The notes beneath the pieces are model-generated. The model did no database searches. It saw only the letters and a program-made list of their open reading frames with translations, and was not told where the DNA came from. Shown piece by piece: positions 7,372-14,829 of a stretch of 25,978 bases of DNA (position 1 is the stretch's first letter; every line of letters begins with the position of its first letter). This DNA is from CAYJAZ01 sp964369165 (lineage in GTDB: Bacteria > Desulfobacterota > Desulfovibrionia > Desulfovibrionales > Desulfovibrionaceae), in the NCBI GenBank assembly GCA_964369165.1, contig CAYJFE010000034.1:1-25978 (forward strand), given 5' to 3'. The position numbers and the translations under genes are program-made.

Positions 7372-9231
7372 TTAGAGAGGTTTACTAAGATATCTACGCA
7401 CTGCTTTGATGCGTTTATCTAAAGATTGGCATTGCATGAGATGCTTTTTACGAGTGTTTCCAAAGGTAATTGCAGATAAAAATTTATGCTTATAATAGCT
7501 TAGACGAATTTTGTCATAGAAGTACAAATCTTTTTTTATGGCGTCAATAGATTGTATGGCTTTGCTAGTTTTATTACTATCTAGATTTCTTAGAAATTTT
7601 TCATAAAAAGGAGTTCTTCTAGCGTATTGCCACCAAATATGCGCTAAATCTAATTCTACGTTGGCATTTTGCCATGGTTTATAGATTCCAGCATAATGTA
7701 TTATTTTAGGTGACTTTCGTGATTGCATATACTCTTGGTATAAATCGCTAGGTAGTTCATTCATAAGGTTTCTGGATACAAGAGGTATATGCCACTCGAC
7801 ATTCCACTCGACAGCTAAATAATATATTTTTCCATCAAAGAGGCTATTGAGCACATCTTGATCAACATAGCGTGGACTACCTATTTCGCTAAGTTTTGCT
7901 AGGCATTTTTGTGTAAAGTCAAAATCTATCAGTTTAGGAATATCAAGGATGAGCACACCTGCTTGGAAATATCGAAGTTGTTTTGTAAGTTGCAAAGTAT
8001 TTTTTATATACTCTAGCATAGAAGCATTTTCTTGCGTCTGATTAAATGTTTGCCTGACAACTTCAATATCGCATACAGCTGCTAAAGCATAATTTTGTAT
8101 ATCTTCATAGTATAGTTTTGAAACATCTTCAAGAATAATAATATCGCAGTCCAGATAAAGTACTTTGCTATACGATGAAAATAATTCAGGAATAAATATC
8201 CTAAAATATGTGAGTATAGTAAAGTGTGAATTTATATGAAAATCTATAGTTGAATATTTGTGTAGCAATGGAGCAATATCAATAAAGCGTATAGAGATAT
8301 TTGCATTGCTAAATTCTAAGATTTTATTCTTGATAGATTCTGTAAAGTTTTGGCAAAAAATACAAATATCATAATTATAATCTTCACTGGCATTTTCAAC
8401 TAAAGAAGCTATCGCAACACATAAATAAGGAGCGTAGTTTTCATCTGATGAAAATACCACAGGGATATTATTTTCTTTGAAAGTTGGCTTGAGAGGTAAT
8501 AATGCAGGAATATCGGCAATTTCAACTTCTATCTCTTTGACTTTTTTATTTTCTTTCATTTTTTTTAAGATGAATAAAGAAGTAAGTCTTTCAGAAATAA
8601 AAGCGGGCATTCTTTGACTATAGTAGGAAAGTTTTGTATAATCTAAATTATTGTGTAAATCAAAAAGCAAGGGGAAAATAAATTCGCAATATTCGAAGAA
8701 TATTTCTTTTTTCATAAGAAATATATTTCGGAAATATCCCCTGTTTTGTTTTTTGAATTCATCAGTGATAGTTGCATATCCATCAATTTTTTTTACTTTC
8801 GCTAATACTTTATCTAGTGTGTCAACATGGTGACAGGTAGAAAAATGCTCAATAATGCTTTCTTCTAAGTCTTCAAAGTTAGCGATTATCTCATATTCTT
8901 GATAATCTAACACATCCTCATCTTTGAGAATTCTTCTATAGTGACACAAGCCAATGTAATCAGGGGTGCCATAATGATCATAATTTTTCCATGCTGAATA
9001 GATGGCAGTTATTTCATTAAACTGCCTATTTAAGAGAGAAATGTTATCTCCTACATGGTCACCACAAGTATTGTTTAAAAGCCACTGATATTCTTCATCG
9101 TTTATAGTTCCATCTTTATGCGAAAGACTGCCTAACGCCCTTCCGCAATGGATGGGAATATAATTCTCACCTTTAGGTAGCAGTGTAGGCTTGTGGCAAG
9201 CTATAAGTATTTTATAAGTAGGTTTTTGCAT
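7372..9231 (-). CDS. Bifunctional DUF4422-GT8 glycosyltransferase
   Basis: A 619-residue protein with two domains. Residues 5-225 match the DUF4422 family by its signature blocks: YKILIACHKP at 6-15, YIPIHCGRAL at 24-33, GDHVGDNIS at 57-65 and DYIGLCHYRR at 91-100. DUF4422 proteins occur in capsule and LPS loci and are presumed glycosyltransferases. Residues 256-545 are a GT8 domain, the LgtC/glycogenin-type retaining family using UDP-glucose, UDP-galactose or UDP-xylose. It has VVFSSDENYAPYL at 258-270, metal-binding DCD at 361-363, QDVLN at 458-462 and HYAGIYKPW at 512-520, so its active site looks intact. It ends with the WWQYARRTPFYE signature shared with the other GT8 proteins of the locus. 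It is the last gene of the leftward cluster; 68 bases separate it from the double sulfotransferase. Ribosome binding at the ATG is weak (GGA only). Confidence 0.92.
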   Translation of the reverse strand: MQKPTYKILIACHKPTLLPKGENYIPIHCGRALGSLSHKDGTINDEEYQWLLNNTCGDHVGDNISLLNRQFNEITAIYSAWKNYDHYGTPDYIGLCHYRRILKDEDVLDYQEYEIIANFEDLEESIIEHFSTCHHVDTLDKVLAKVKKIDGYATITDEFKKQNRGYFRNIFLMKKEIFFEYCEFIFPLLFDLHNNLDYTKLSYYSQRMPAFISERLTSLFILKKMKENKKVKEIEVEIADIPALLPLKPTFKENNIPVVFSSDENYAPYLCVAIASLVENASEDYNYDICIFCQNFTESIKNKILEFSNANISIRFIDIAPLLHKYSTIDFHINSHFTILTYFRIFIPELFSSYSKVLYLDCDIIILEDVSKLYYEDIQNYALAAVCDIEVVRQTFNQTQENASMLEYIKNTLQLTKQLRYFQAGVLILDIPKLIDFDFTQKCLAKLSEIGSPRYVDQDVLNSLFDGKIYYLAVEWNVEWHIPLVSRNLMNELPSDLYQEYMQSRKSPKIIHYAGIYKPWQNANVELDLAHIWWQYARRTPFYEKFLRNLDSNKTSKAIQSIDAIKKDLYFYDKIRLSYYKHKFLSAITFGNTRKKHLMQCQSLDKRIKAVRRYLSKPL

Positions 9232-9299
9232 GGTAAAAGTTTTTCCGTAGACTAGCAGATTAGCCTCTCATCTAATTTGTTTCCTGTGCTAAGTATTAG

Positions 9300-11813
9300 T
9301 TAAGATTTTTTCCACTCTCTGGCATAGCCTAAGTTTTCATTTAGTTCGTGTCCACCAAGTTCTTGAAATCTTGCTTCAACTCGTTCAGACCAAAGGCCAT
9401 CAAGTGAAGAGTGAGAACCTGAATAGGTAAGGGTTTGTTCGCCTCTTGCTTCTGCTAAGGCAGAAATAATTTCTGAAATATCTCTATTTAAAACATGTGC
9501 TAAGTTTTTAACGCTGGTTAATTGTTCACTGAGGGGGGCTTGTGCAATTTCTTCAAATTGAACAAGATTCTTTGGATATTTATTCTTAAATATTACCATA
9601 GATTTAGCTCGGGTGAGCATATTGGTTACTCGTCCTGATGACAACATGAAGTTATACAGTTCAGATTCTGTAAATTCAGCAGGTTTATTGTTTCTTTTTG
9701 GATCCCTCATTATCATATAACGCATATAAGAAACAAGTGATGTACGCAAATCTCTAACAGAGAGCAGTATTGATTTTCCTTGAAGGAGTTCAGCATGCTG
9801 ATACATTAAATGACTCGCGAAAAATGAACCCTCTGCTACTAATTGCATTTGAGTGGCAAGAGGTATTTGTTTAATACGCGCAATTCCGTCAGCAAATTTA
9901 TAGATATTATATTCTCTATGATCATTAAAGCTTTCAGCAGAGATGTGTGTACGTGTGTCTATATATCCTAGTTTTGTTAAAAATCTCGCAAGCAAATACG
10001 TGCCAGATTTAGGAACTGTCACTATAGCGATAGGAGGATAATTTTGTCCAGATATGTTTGAGGCAAAACATAATGCACCACTAGTAGTTCTCTCTAATTT
10101 AACAAGTTTGGAAGGTTTATCAAATGTAGGGATATAAACTTCCTTCTCTTTATCCATTTGTGCATTAAAAAGCGCAATTTGTAAACTGTAAAGAATTTTT
10201 AATTGTTCGTTATCAAATGTTGCAGGCGGGGTAGTAGTTATAGGTGTTGTAATAGGAGGTGGCGAGGACTGTTTGTCTGCTTCTTGTTGAGCTACGCCTT
10301 CTTTATGCTGAGTGATTTTTGCTGTAGCAATGGAAGTTTTTTGAGCTTTAGAATAATTTTTTTTACATGATTCAGCAAAAACTCTATAATAGGTAATGTG
10401 TGGATCTATTTCTATAGCTTTGTTTAAATTTTGGAGTGCGAGCTCTTGCTTGCCTTGCTTCCAATATACTTTTCCTAGAATATAGTAGCCCCATGAAATA
10501 TAGGGATTATTTGATGTATAGCTTAAGCCAATACATTCTGCTTCGTATATTTTTCCTGTATTGCATAGAGAAAATGCCTTTTTCTTGAGAGGGATTTGGC
10601 AAATTAAGTTTCTTAGTGCGTAAAAAACCGAAGGTTTTATTTTTGTATCATTTAATTTTTGAGAGAATTCTTTTAGAGCTTGTGCAATATTTTCTTCCTC
10701 TTTCTTAGATGAGTTGAGCTGTGTTTTTAGTGTTTGAATTTCTTTATCTGCTGTATCAAGTTTTTTTTGAAGAGCTGAATATTCGATATTATTTTTTTTA
10801 ATACTTTGATTTGCACTGAATACATATTTTGCTAATTCTTTCAAGAAGTTCTCTGTGCTGCTAAACTTTATGTTAGTATCACAAAATTCTTTACCAAAAA
10901 CATCTATAAAGAATTTATTTTCTTTTTCAAAATTTTCTTTAATTTTTTCAAATTCTTCTTCTGTTAAATAAAATTTTGACTGAAAGGATTCATTGTCTAT
11001 ATTATGTATGACCTTATATTTATCGTTCAGACTCCCATTAATAATATGTGGGTTTTGATCATTCAATACTTGTAAAAGATAGTTTTCACTTACTTCTCCA
11101 TTAAAAACAGACTCTTCTTTATTTAATGCTTGTTGTAGACGTATTAATGTATTAGGTTTCCCTTCATTTGAACTTTGAAAGTTAATAGCGTTACATGACA
11201 AGCCCATTTTTTCAAATAAAAAACCTGAGGGACCAAATTTATGTTTGCATATTTGCCTAAATGGAAAAAATTCAGTATCAGGAAAAACTTCTTTCACATT
11301 TTTTATGATTATAGCTTGCGATGCCCATTGTGTAAAGTCTACTACAAATCCACTTTTAATTGCCTGCTGATATTGTGAACAATGATATTCATAAGGACTA
11401 CGCACGATAACAAGTGGAATTATTTCAGCATTAAACTTTAAAAGGTAGTTTTTGAATTCGTATAATTTAGCAAGAGGTAATTCTGCAATTCTTTCTCCAG
11501 AGAGTATTACTTTCTTATTGCTTGAAAGACATTGTTCAAGAATAGAGATATAATCTTTATGAAGTTGATCATAATCACTCACTTTATAGCGTATATTTCC
11601 AACAAAAGTTTCGGGAGTTTCGCAATAAAGTGAATAGAATATAGGCCCATGATTTTTAATGTTTTTTACCCAATTAGTCTGGATTGCGGAACTATTGAAT
11701 AATGGATAGGCAAAACCTTGTTCTTCTAATACCTTAATATTTTCTTTACAAGTTACTTGGAAAGAAGTTGACGCTGTTTTAGAAAATCCTAAGTGAAGAT
11801 ATATTTTTTTCAT
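9300..11813 (-). CDS. Double sulfotransferase with central coiled coil and TPR module
   Basis: Two different sulfotransferase domains in one chain; numbering is from ATG 11813 (837 residues). The N-terminal domain begins with LHLGFSKTASTSFQ (6-19), the PAPS 5'-phosphosulfate loop, and has VIVRSPYEYHCSQYQQ (135-150), the 3'-phosphate site. A coiled coil (about 330-390) and the shared TPR module (393-486) follow, then a Pro/Thr-rich linker (about 515-535). The C-terminal domain has VTVPKSGTYLLARF (598-611) and SVRDLRTSLVSYMRY (685-699), again a full PAPS-binding pair. Both would transfer sulfate from PAPS, in the cytoplasm, to sugar hydroxyls. A longer frame could open with TTG at 11825, but the ATG at 11813 is preferred: GGA lies seven bases upstream and MKKIYLHLGF is the standard family start. 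A bifunctional architecture is inferred from motifs; activity of either half is not proven. Confidence 0.9.
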   Translation of the reverse strand: MKKIYLHLGFSKTASTSFQVTCKENIKVLEEQGFAYPLFNSSAIQTNWVKNIKNHGPIFYSLYCETPETFVGNIRYKVSDYDQLHKDYISILEQCLSSNKKVILSGERIAELPLAKLYEFKNYLLKFNAEIIPLVIVRSPYEYHCSQYQQAIKSGFVVDFTQWASQAIIIKNVKEVFPDTEFFPFRQICKHKFGPSGFLFEKMGLSCNAINFQSSNEGKPNTLIRLQQALNKEESVFNGEVSENYLLQVLNDQNPHIINGSLNDKYKVIHNIDNESFQSKFYLTEEEFEKIKENFEKENKFFIDVFGKEFCDTNIKFSSTENFLKELAKYVFSANQSIKKNNIEYSALQKKLDTADKEIQTLKTQLNSSKKEEENIAQALKEFSQKLNDTKIKPSVFYALRNLICQIPLKKKAFSLCNTGKIYEAECIGLSYTSNNPYISWGYYILGKVYWKQGKQELALQNLNKAIEIDPHITYYRVFAESCKKNYSKAQKTSIATAKITQHKEGVAQQEADKQSSPPPITTPITTTPPATFDNEQLKILYSLQIALFNAQMDKEKEVYIPTFDKPSKLVKLERTTSGALCFASNISGQNYPPIAIVTVPKSGTYLLARFLTKLGYIDTRTHISAESFNDHREYNIYKFADGIARIKQIPLATQMQLVAEGSFFASHLMYQHAELLQGKSILLSVRDLRTSLVSYMRYMIMRDPKRNNKPAEFTESELYNFMLSSGRVTNMLTRAKSMVIFKNKYPKNLVQFEEIAQAPLSEQLTSVKNLAHVLNRDISEIISALAEARGEQTLTYSGSHSSLDGLWSERVEARFQELGGHELNENLGYAREWKKS
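10356..10637 (-). repeat. Shared TPR module, copy 1 (inside the double sulfotransferase)
   Basis: Encodes about 94 residues including KKKAFSLCNTGKIYEAE, NPYISWGYYILGK and KAIEIDPHITYY. Over the 76 residues from KKKAF onward it matches the copy at 18895-19176 at 52 positions by hand count, without gaps. DNA identity is visibly lower than protein identity, so this is a conserved domain and not a fresh DNA duplication. Confidence 0.9.
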
Positions 11814-11830
11814 AGTAAAATCCAATTCTA

Positions 11831-11852
11831 TAACAACTATAGCTTGTTGTTA
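11831..11852 (-). promoter_or_regulatory. Short inverted repeat just upstream of the double sulfotransferase start
   Basis: TAACAAC, 8-base loop, GTTGTTA, located 17 bases upstream of the ATG at 11813. In RNA a weak AT-rich 7-bp stem could form over the stop codon of the preceding 7-codon frame. No T-run follows, so it is not a terminator. Confidence 0.3.
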
Positions 11853-11888
11853 GATAAACTTGTTATTAGTCATACATTTGCCCCTCCT
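11850..11888 (-). other. Strong ribosome-binding site with a 7-codon reading frame (leader or remnant)
   Basis: CCCCTCCT at 11881-11888 reads AGGAGGGG on the minus strand, the best Shine-Dalgarno sequence noticed in the window. Nine bases downstream of AGGAGG an ATG (11873) opens a frame encoding MTNNKFI that stops with TAA at 11850. A second ATG at 11877 gives only M-Y-D. It lies in the 165-base gap before the sulfotransferase. It may be a leader peptide, or the ribosome-binding site of a gene that has been lost. Confidence 0.4.
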
Positions 11889-11978
11889 AAGTTCACATAA
11901 CAAGCACCGCGAAGAGCAGAAGAGTAGTACTCTACTTTTGTTTTATTGATAATAGTAATTCTTTAAAATTTTGTTGTT

Positions 11979-12731
11979 TTAGTATAAACTTTTTTTATTC
12001 TTTCCAAAACATATTTTTGATAAGATAGAGTAGAATGTATGTTTAGTTTGAAGGTAAAGTCTAATAATATTTATGCCTTGTGATAGAACTGGATCTTGTA
12101 ATATTTTATTATCAAGTTCGCGAAATAACTCAGTTGAAAGCTCTTTCTTATATTTTGAGTGTAGTGGAGCGTTTCTTGCCCCATCGACTATATCACTATA
12201 TGTTACTAAAAATTTATAATCTGGCTTAAATGTGATTAAAGCAGAAAGTTCAACTCCCCTACTTCTTAATGGGTATGGTTCTGGATAAACTTTGAGAAAT
12301 TTTTTATAATACCAGTGTGGTGGACGCACGGTACAATGAGCATTTTCACCATTTGGTAATATTTGATTAGCAAGAGTGTGATGAAGAACAAAAAAGGCAT
12401 TGTCAGAGATGGAAGCTATTTTTTCTAGAACTTCATCAAAATATTTTTCGGGGATATGCTCTAACACATCAGTGTTTATTATTAAATCGTAGTGGTCGAG
12501 GGTAAGCGTATTTATTTCCTCAATAGCCGGATCGTAGCGGTAGAAAATAATATCCTTGTGCAGTTCGGATAACTTATTAACTAAAAAAGATTTACCGCAA
12601 CCATAATCTAGTACTGTTTTGGGCTTGAGATAAGTTATAACCAAAGAAATTTCAGGTACATACTTTATAGAGGACATACCATATTCAGTTTTTTCTGCAT
12701 GAAGGATTTCGTATTGTTTAATGTATTCCAT
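11979..12731 (-). CDS. Class I SAM-dependent methyltransferase
   Basis: A 250-residue cytoplasmic protein. Motif I is VLDYGCGKS at 40-48, the glycine-rich loop that binds S-adenosylmethionine. YRYDPA at 64-69 supplies the acidic residue at the end of strand 2, and YDLIINTDVLEHIPEKYFD at 81-99 is the motif II/IV region typical of Methyltransf_11/23-type enzymes. Residues 110-150 contain LHHTLANQILPNGENAHCTVRPPHWY, a segment I do not recognise from well-studied members and which may bind the acceptor. Small methyltransferases of this kind are common in O-antigen and capsule loci, where they methylate sugars or cap chains, but the acceptor here cannot be told. It lies 32 bases after the GT8-DUF115 gene and 165 bases before the double sulfotransferase. 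Confidence 0.87.
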   Translation of the reverse strand: MEYIKQYEILHAEKTEYGMSSIKYVPEISLVITYLKPKTVLDYGCGKSFLVNKLSELHKDIIFYRYDPAIEEINTLTLDHYDLIINTDVLEHIPEKYFDEVLEKIASISDNAFFVLHHTLANQILPNGENAHCTVRPPHWYYKKFLKVYPEPYPLRSRGVELSALITFKPDYKFLVTYSDIVDGARNAPLHSKYKKELSTELFRELDNKILQDPVLSQGINIIRLYLQTKHTFYSILSKICFGKNKKSLY

Positions 12732-12763
12732 GTGTTACCACTTTTATATATTAGATAGTTTTA

Positions 12764-14812
12764 TTACTTCATTGTAATATCGTTAAATATTCCCTTAAGT
12801 CCAACAGGATTTACTGAAATAACTTCAATATCTGGATAATATATATTTATAAATTCTTTTAACCTTTTCCATCCATCAAGAACAATTTCTATGTTTAAGT
12901 AATTGCCTATATCACCAGTATAATAACCTTCTCTTGAACAATCACAGCCTACTAAATATATACGTTTAGGATGCGTCCATAAAATAAATTGCATGGCTGC
13001 AAAAGCAATTGAATGTGCATCACCAAGTGCTTCTGAGGTTATATCATAGGGGAAAGTCCTCTTTTGTTGTAACGTATCTAGATAATAGCGCTCAACTCCA
13101 TTACAGTTTGAAAATTTTTCAGGTATCAGACAAGAATCAATAAAGCCATGATTTAAAATTCCAACAAACTTTCCTTTAGAGTTATAGTTTATAAAACTAT
13201 TTATGTAGCTTGATGTTGGTTCTGAAAAATCTTGTAAAAATAAATAATCAAATTGTACTTTATTGTATTCAAATGCTTTGTTCACACCAATATGAATGGC
13301 TCCTTCAATTGGAATATAATCATTCAAACTTGGACCTGTTGCAACAAGCACAACATCTTTGCCTTGGTGAATATTTTTATACTTTGGAAAAACCTGTTGA
13401 TGTAAATTGTATACGGTCAATGCTCGTGAGGATTCTTCAGCAACTATAGTATGCATCTTTTTTTCAAAGAATACATTTTGCGTGTTTAGTTTTGTATCAA
13501 TGTATGAATTTTGTTCATTTATGTTATTCTCTATATATGAGCTTTGTTCTTTTAGTTTGTTCTCTATATATGAGGTTTGCCTATGTTGCCGTTTTTGTAG
13601 CTCTACGCTAAGTTCATTTACTTTGTTTTCTAATTGTTGAGAATTACGGGTGATTGCTGTTTGTATTTTTTCAATAATATATTCATATTTTAAGAATTTT
13701 TTATATAGAGTAAACCCAAATAATTTATATGATACATGGAAGTTATTTCTTAAGGTCGTAAGTATGGGAATGCCAAATAGTTTAAACTTTACTACAGGTT
13801 TGAAAATTTTTTTTGGATTAATATTTTCTTTCTTTGTCGTTTGAATTTCTTCTTTTTTGTTTTCACTTCTTTGGGGTAAATTTGCAAAAATTATTTCTTC
13901 ATAAAATGGAGTTTTACGAGCGTATTCCCACCATACAGAAGCAAATTTCCACTCTAGTGTGTTCCAAGGTTTTGCGGGAGTTGTATAGTGTATGATAGCG
14001 GGAAGATCATCAAAGTTTTCTATGAATTCTAAAACATTTTCAGGAAGAAACTCTCTATAATTTTTCCTTGCATGCGGTATATGCCATTGAAAATTCCATG
14101 TTGGATCAAGAATAAAATAATTATTTTGAAAGGCTGGATTTAAATTGTCTTGGTCACATGAATGTCCTTTATTCTTTTTTGCTAAAGAAAGTAGATGTGC
14201 AGAACCAACTTTACTATAACCTTTTATATCAATAAGTAGAATACCAGCGTTAAAATACGTGCTGAAGTCATCATATCCAAAAGTATCCTTCATGTATTTA
14301 TGATATTCCTGATAATATGGCGATGATAAATCTAAATTTGACAAACCTTGATCAAGACAAGCTCCTAATGGGTAATTACCAAGATCTGTATAGAATAATT
14401 TTGCTACATCATCATTAATCACTATATCGGTATCAAGGTAGAGCACGCGCTCATATTTGATAAAAATATCAGCGATAAAAAACCTAAAGTATGTTGCTAA
14501 AGAAAGATGCCCTGCCTCGGGAAGAGCGAAGAGGTCATCGTTTGAAAGTATTTTATCTATTGCAAAAAAACGTATTGAGAAATTATGCTTCTTTGACACC
14601 ATAGAGAGTATAGCTTTTTGCTGATTTTCATCCATTCCTGTATATAAGACAAGAATGTCATAGTTGTTTTCAACCGATGAATTGGTGATAAGTGATTGCA
14701 GCACAACAGGGAAAAATTTCACATAATTTTTATCGATAGAAAAAATTACATTGACACTTTTTTTGAATACTGGAATTGGCGCAGATTCGCATTGATTTTC
14801 TTTAGGCAACAT
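12764..14812 (-). CDS. GT8 glycosyltransferase fused by a hendecad coil to a DUF115/Maf-like domain
   Basis: A 682-residue fusion. Residues 18-310 are GT8 with an intact active site: NVIFSIDKNY at 21-30, DTD at 127-129, QDNLN at 221-225, HYTTPAKPW at 275-283 and the WWEYARKTPFYEE end signature. Residues 341-371 contain KFKLFGIPILTT and YKLFGFTLYKK, a linker type common in Campylobacter- or Brachyspira-like glycan proteins. Residues 380-460 are coiled coil with four 11-residue repeats. Residues about 484-680 begin with DVVLVATGPSLNDY and continue with IHIGVNKAF, YLFLQDF and RIYLVGCDCS. This is the pattern of DUF115 (MptE-like, motility accessory factor) proteins and resembles GT42 sialyltransferases (G-x-G-P-S-L). 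DUF115/Maf proteins transfer nonulosonic acids to flagellin in several bacteria; the substrate here is unknown. ATG 14812 follows AAGGA at eight bases, 17 bases after sqdB. Confidence 0.9.
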   Translation of the reverse strand: MLPKENQCESAPIPVFKKSVNVIFSIDKNYVKFFPVVLQSLITNSSVENNYDILVLYTGMDENQQKAILSMVSKKHNFSIRFFAIDKILSNDDLFALPEAGHLSLATYFRFFIADIFIKYERVLYLDTDIVINDDVAKLFYTDLGNYPLGACLDQGLSNLDLSSPYYQEYHKYMKDTFGYDDFSTYFNAGILLIDIKGYSKVGSAHLLSLAKKNKGHSCDQDNLNPAFQNNYFILDPTWNFQWHIPHARKNYREFLPENVLEFIENFDDLPAIIHYTTPAKPWNTLEWKFASVWWEYARKTPFYEEIIFANLPQRSENKKEEIQTTKKENINPKKIFKPVVKFKLFGIPILTTLRNNFHVSYKLFGFTLYKKFLKYEYIIEKIQTAITRNSQQLENKVNELSVELQKRQHRQTSYIENKLKEQSSYIENNINEQNSYIDTKLNTQNVFFEKKMHTIVAEESSRALTVYNLHQQVFPKYKNIHQGKDVVLVATGPSLNDYIPIEGAIHIGVNKAFEYNKVQFDYLFLQDFSEPTSSYINSFINYNSKGKFVGILNHGFIDSCLIPEKFSNCNGVERYYLDTLQQKRTFPYDITSEALGDAHSIAFAAMQFILWTHPKRIYLVGCDCSREGYYTGDIGNYLNIEIVLDGWKRLKEFINIYYPDIEVISVNPVGLKGIFNDITMK
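13448..13579 (-). repeat. Four tandem 33-bp repeats encoding an 11-residue coil
   Basis: Residues 412-455 of the GT8-DUF115 protein read as four 11-mers: QTSYIENKLKE, QSSYIENNINE, QNSYIDTKLNT, QNVFFEKKMHT. The first two keep near-identical DNA (TTCTCTATATATGAG seen twice on the plus strand), the last is diverged. Hendecads favour right-handed coiled coils. Confidence 0.85.
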
Positions 14813-14829
14813 ATTTTTTATCCTTCAAA

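Noticed and set aside
11823..11825. TTG as the start codon of the double sulfotransferase
   Set aside because: The ATG at 11813, four codons later, has a ribosome-binding site at proper spacing and gives the standard family N-terminus.
13448..13579. Regular 33-bp repeats considered as a CRISPR-like array
   Set aside because: Repeats are contiguous without spacers, in frame within a gene and encode a coiled coil.
13210..13844. Several open frames on the plus strand opposite the GT8-DUF115 gene
   Set aside because: They overlap a long gene with recognised domains on the other strand and show low-complexity Ser/Phe/Cys-rich products typical of antisense frames in AT-rich DNA.
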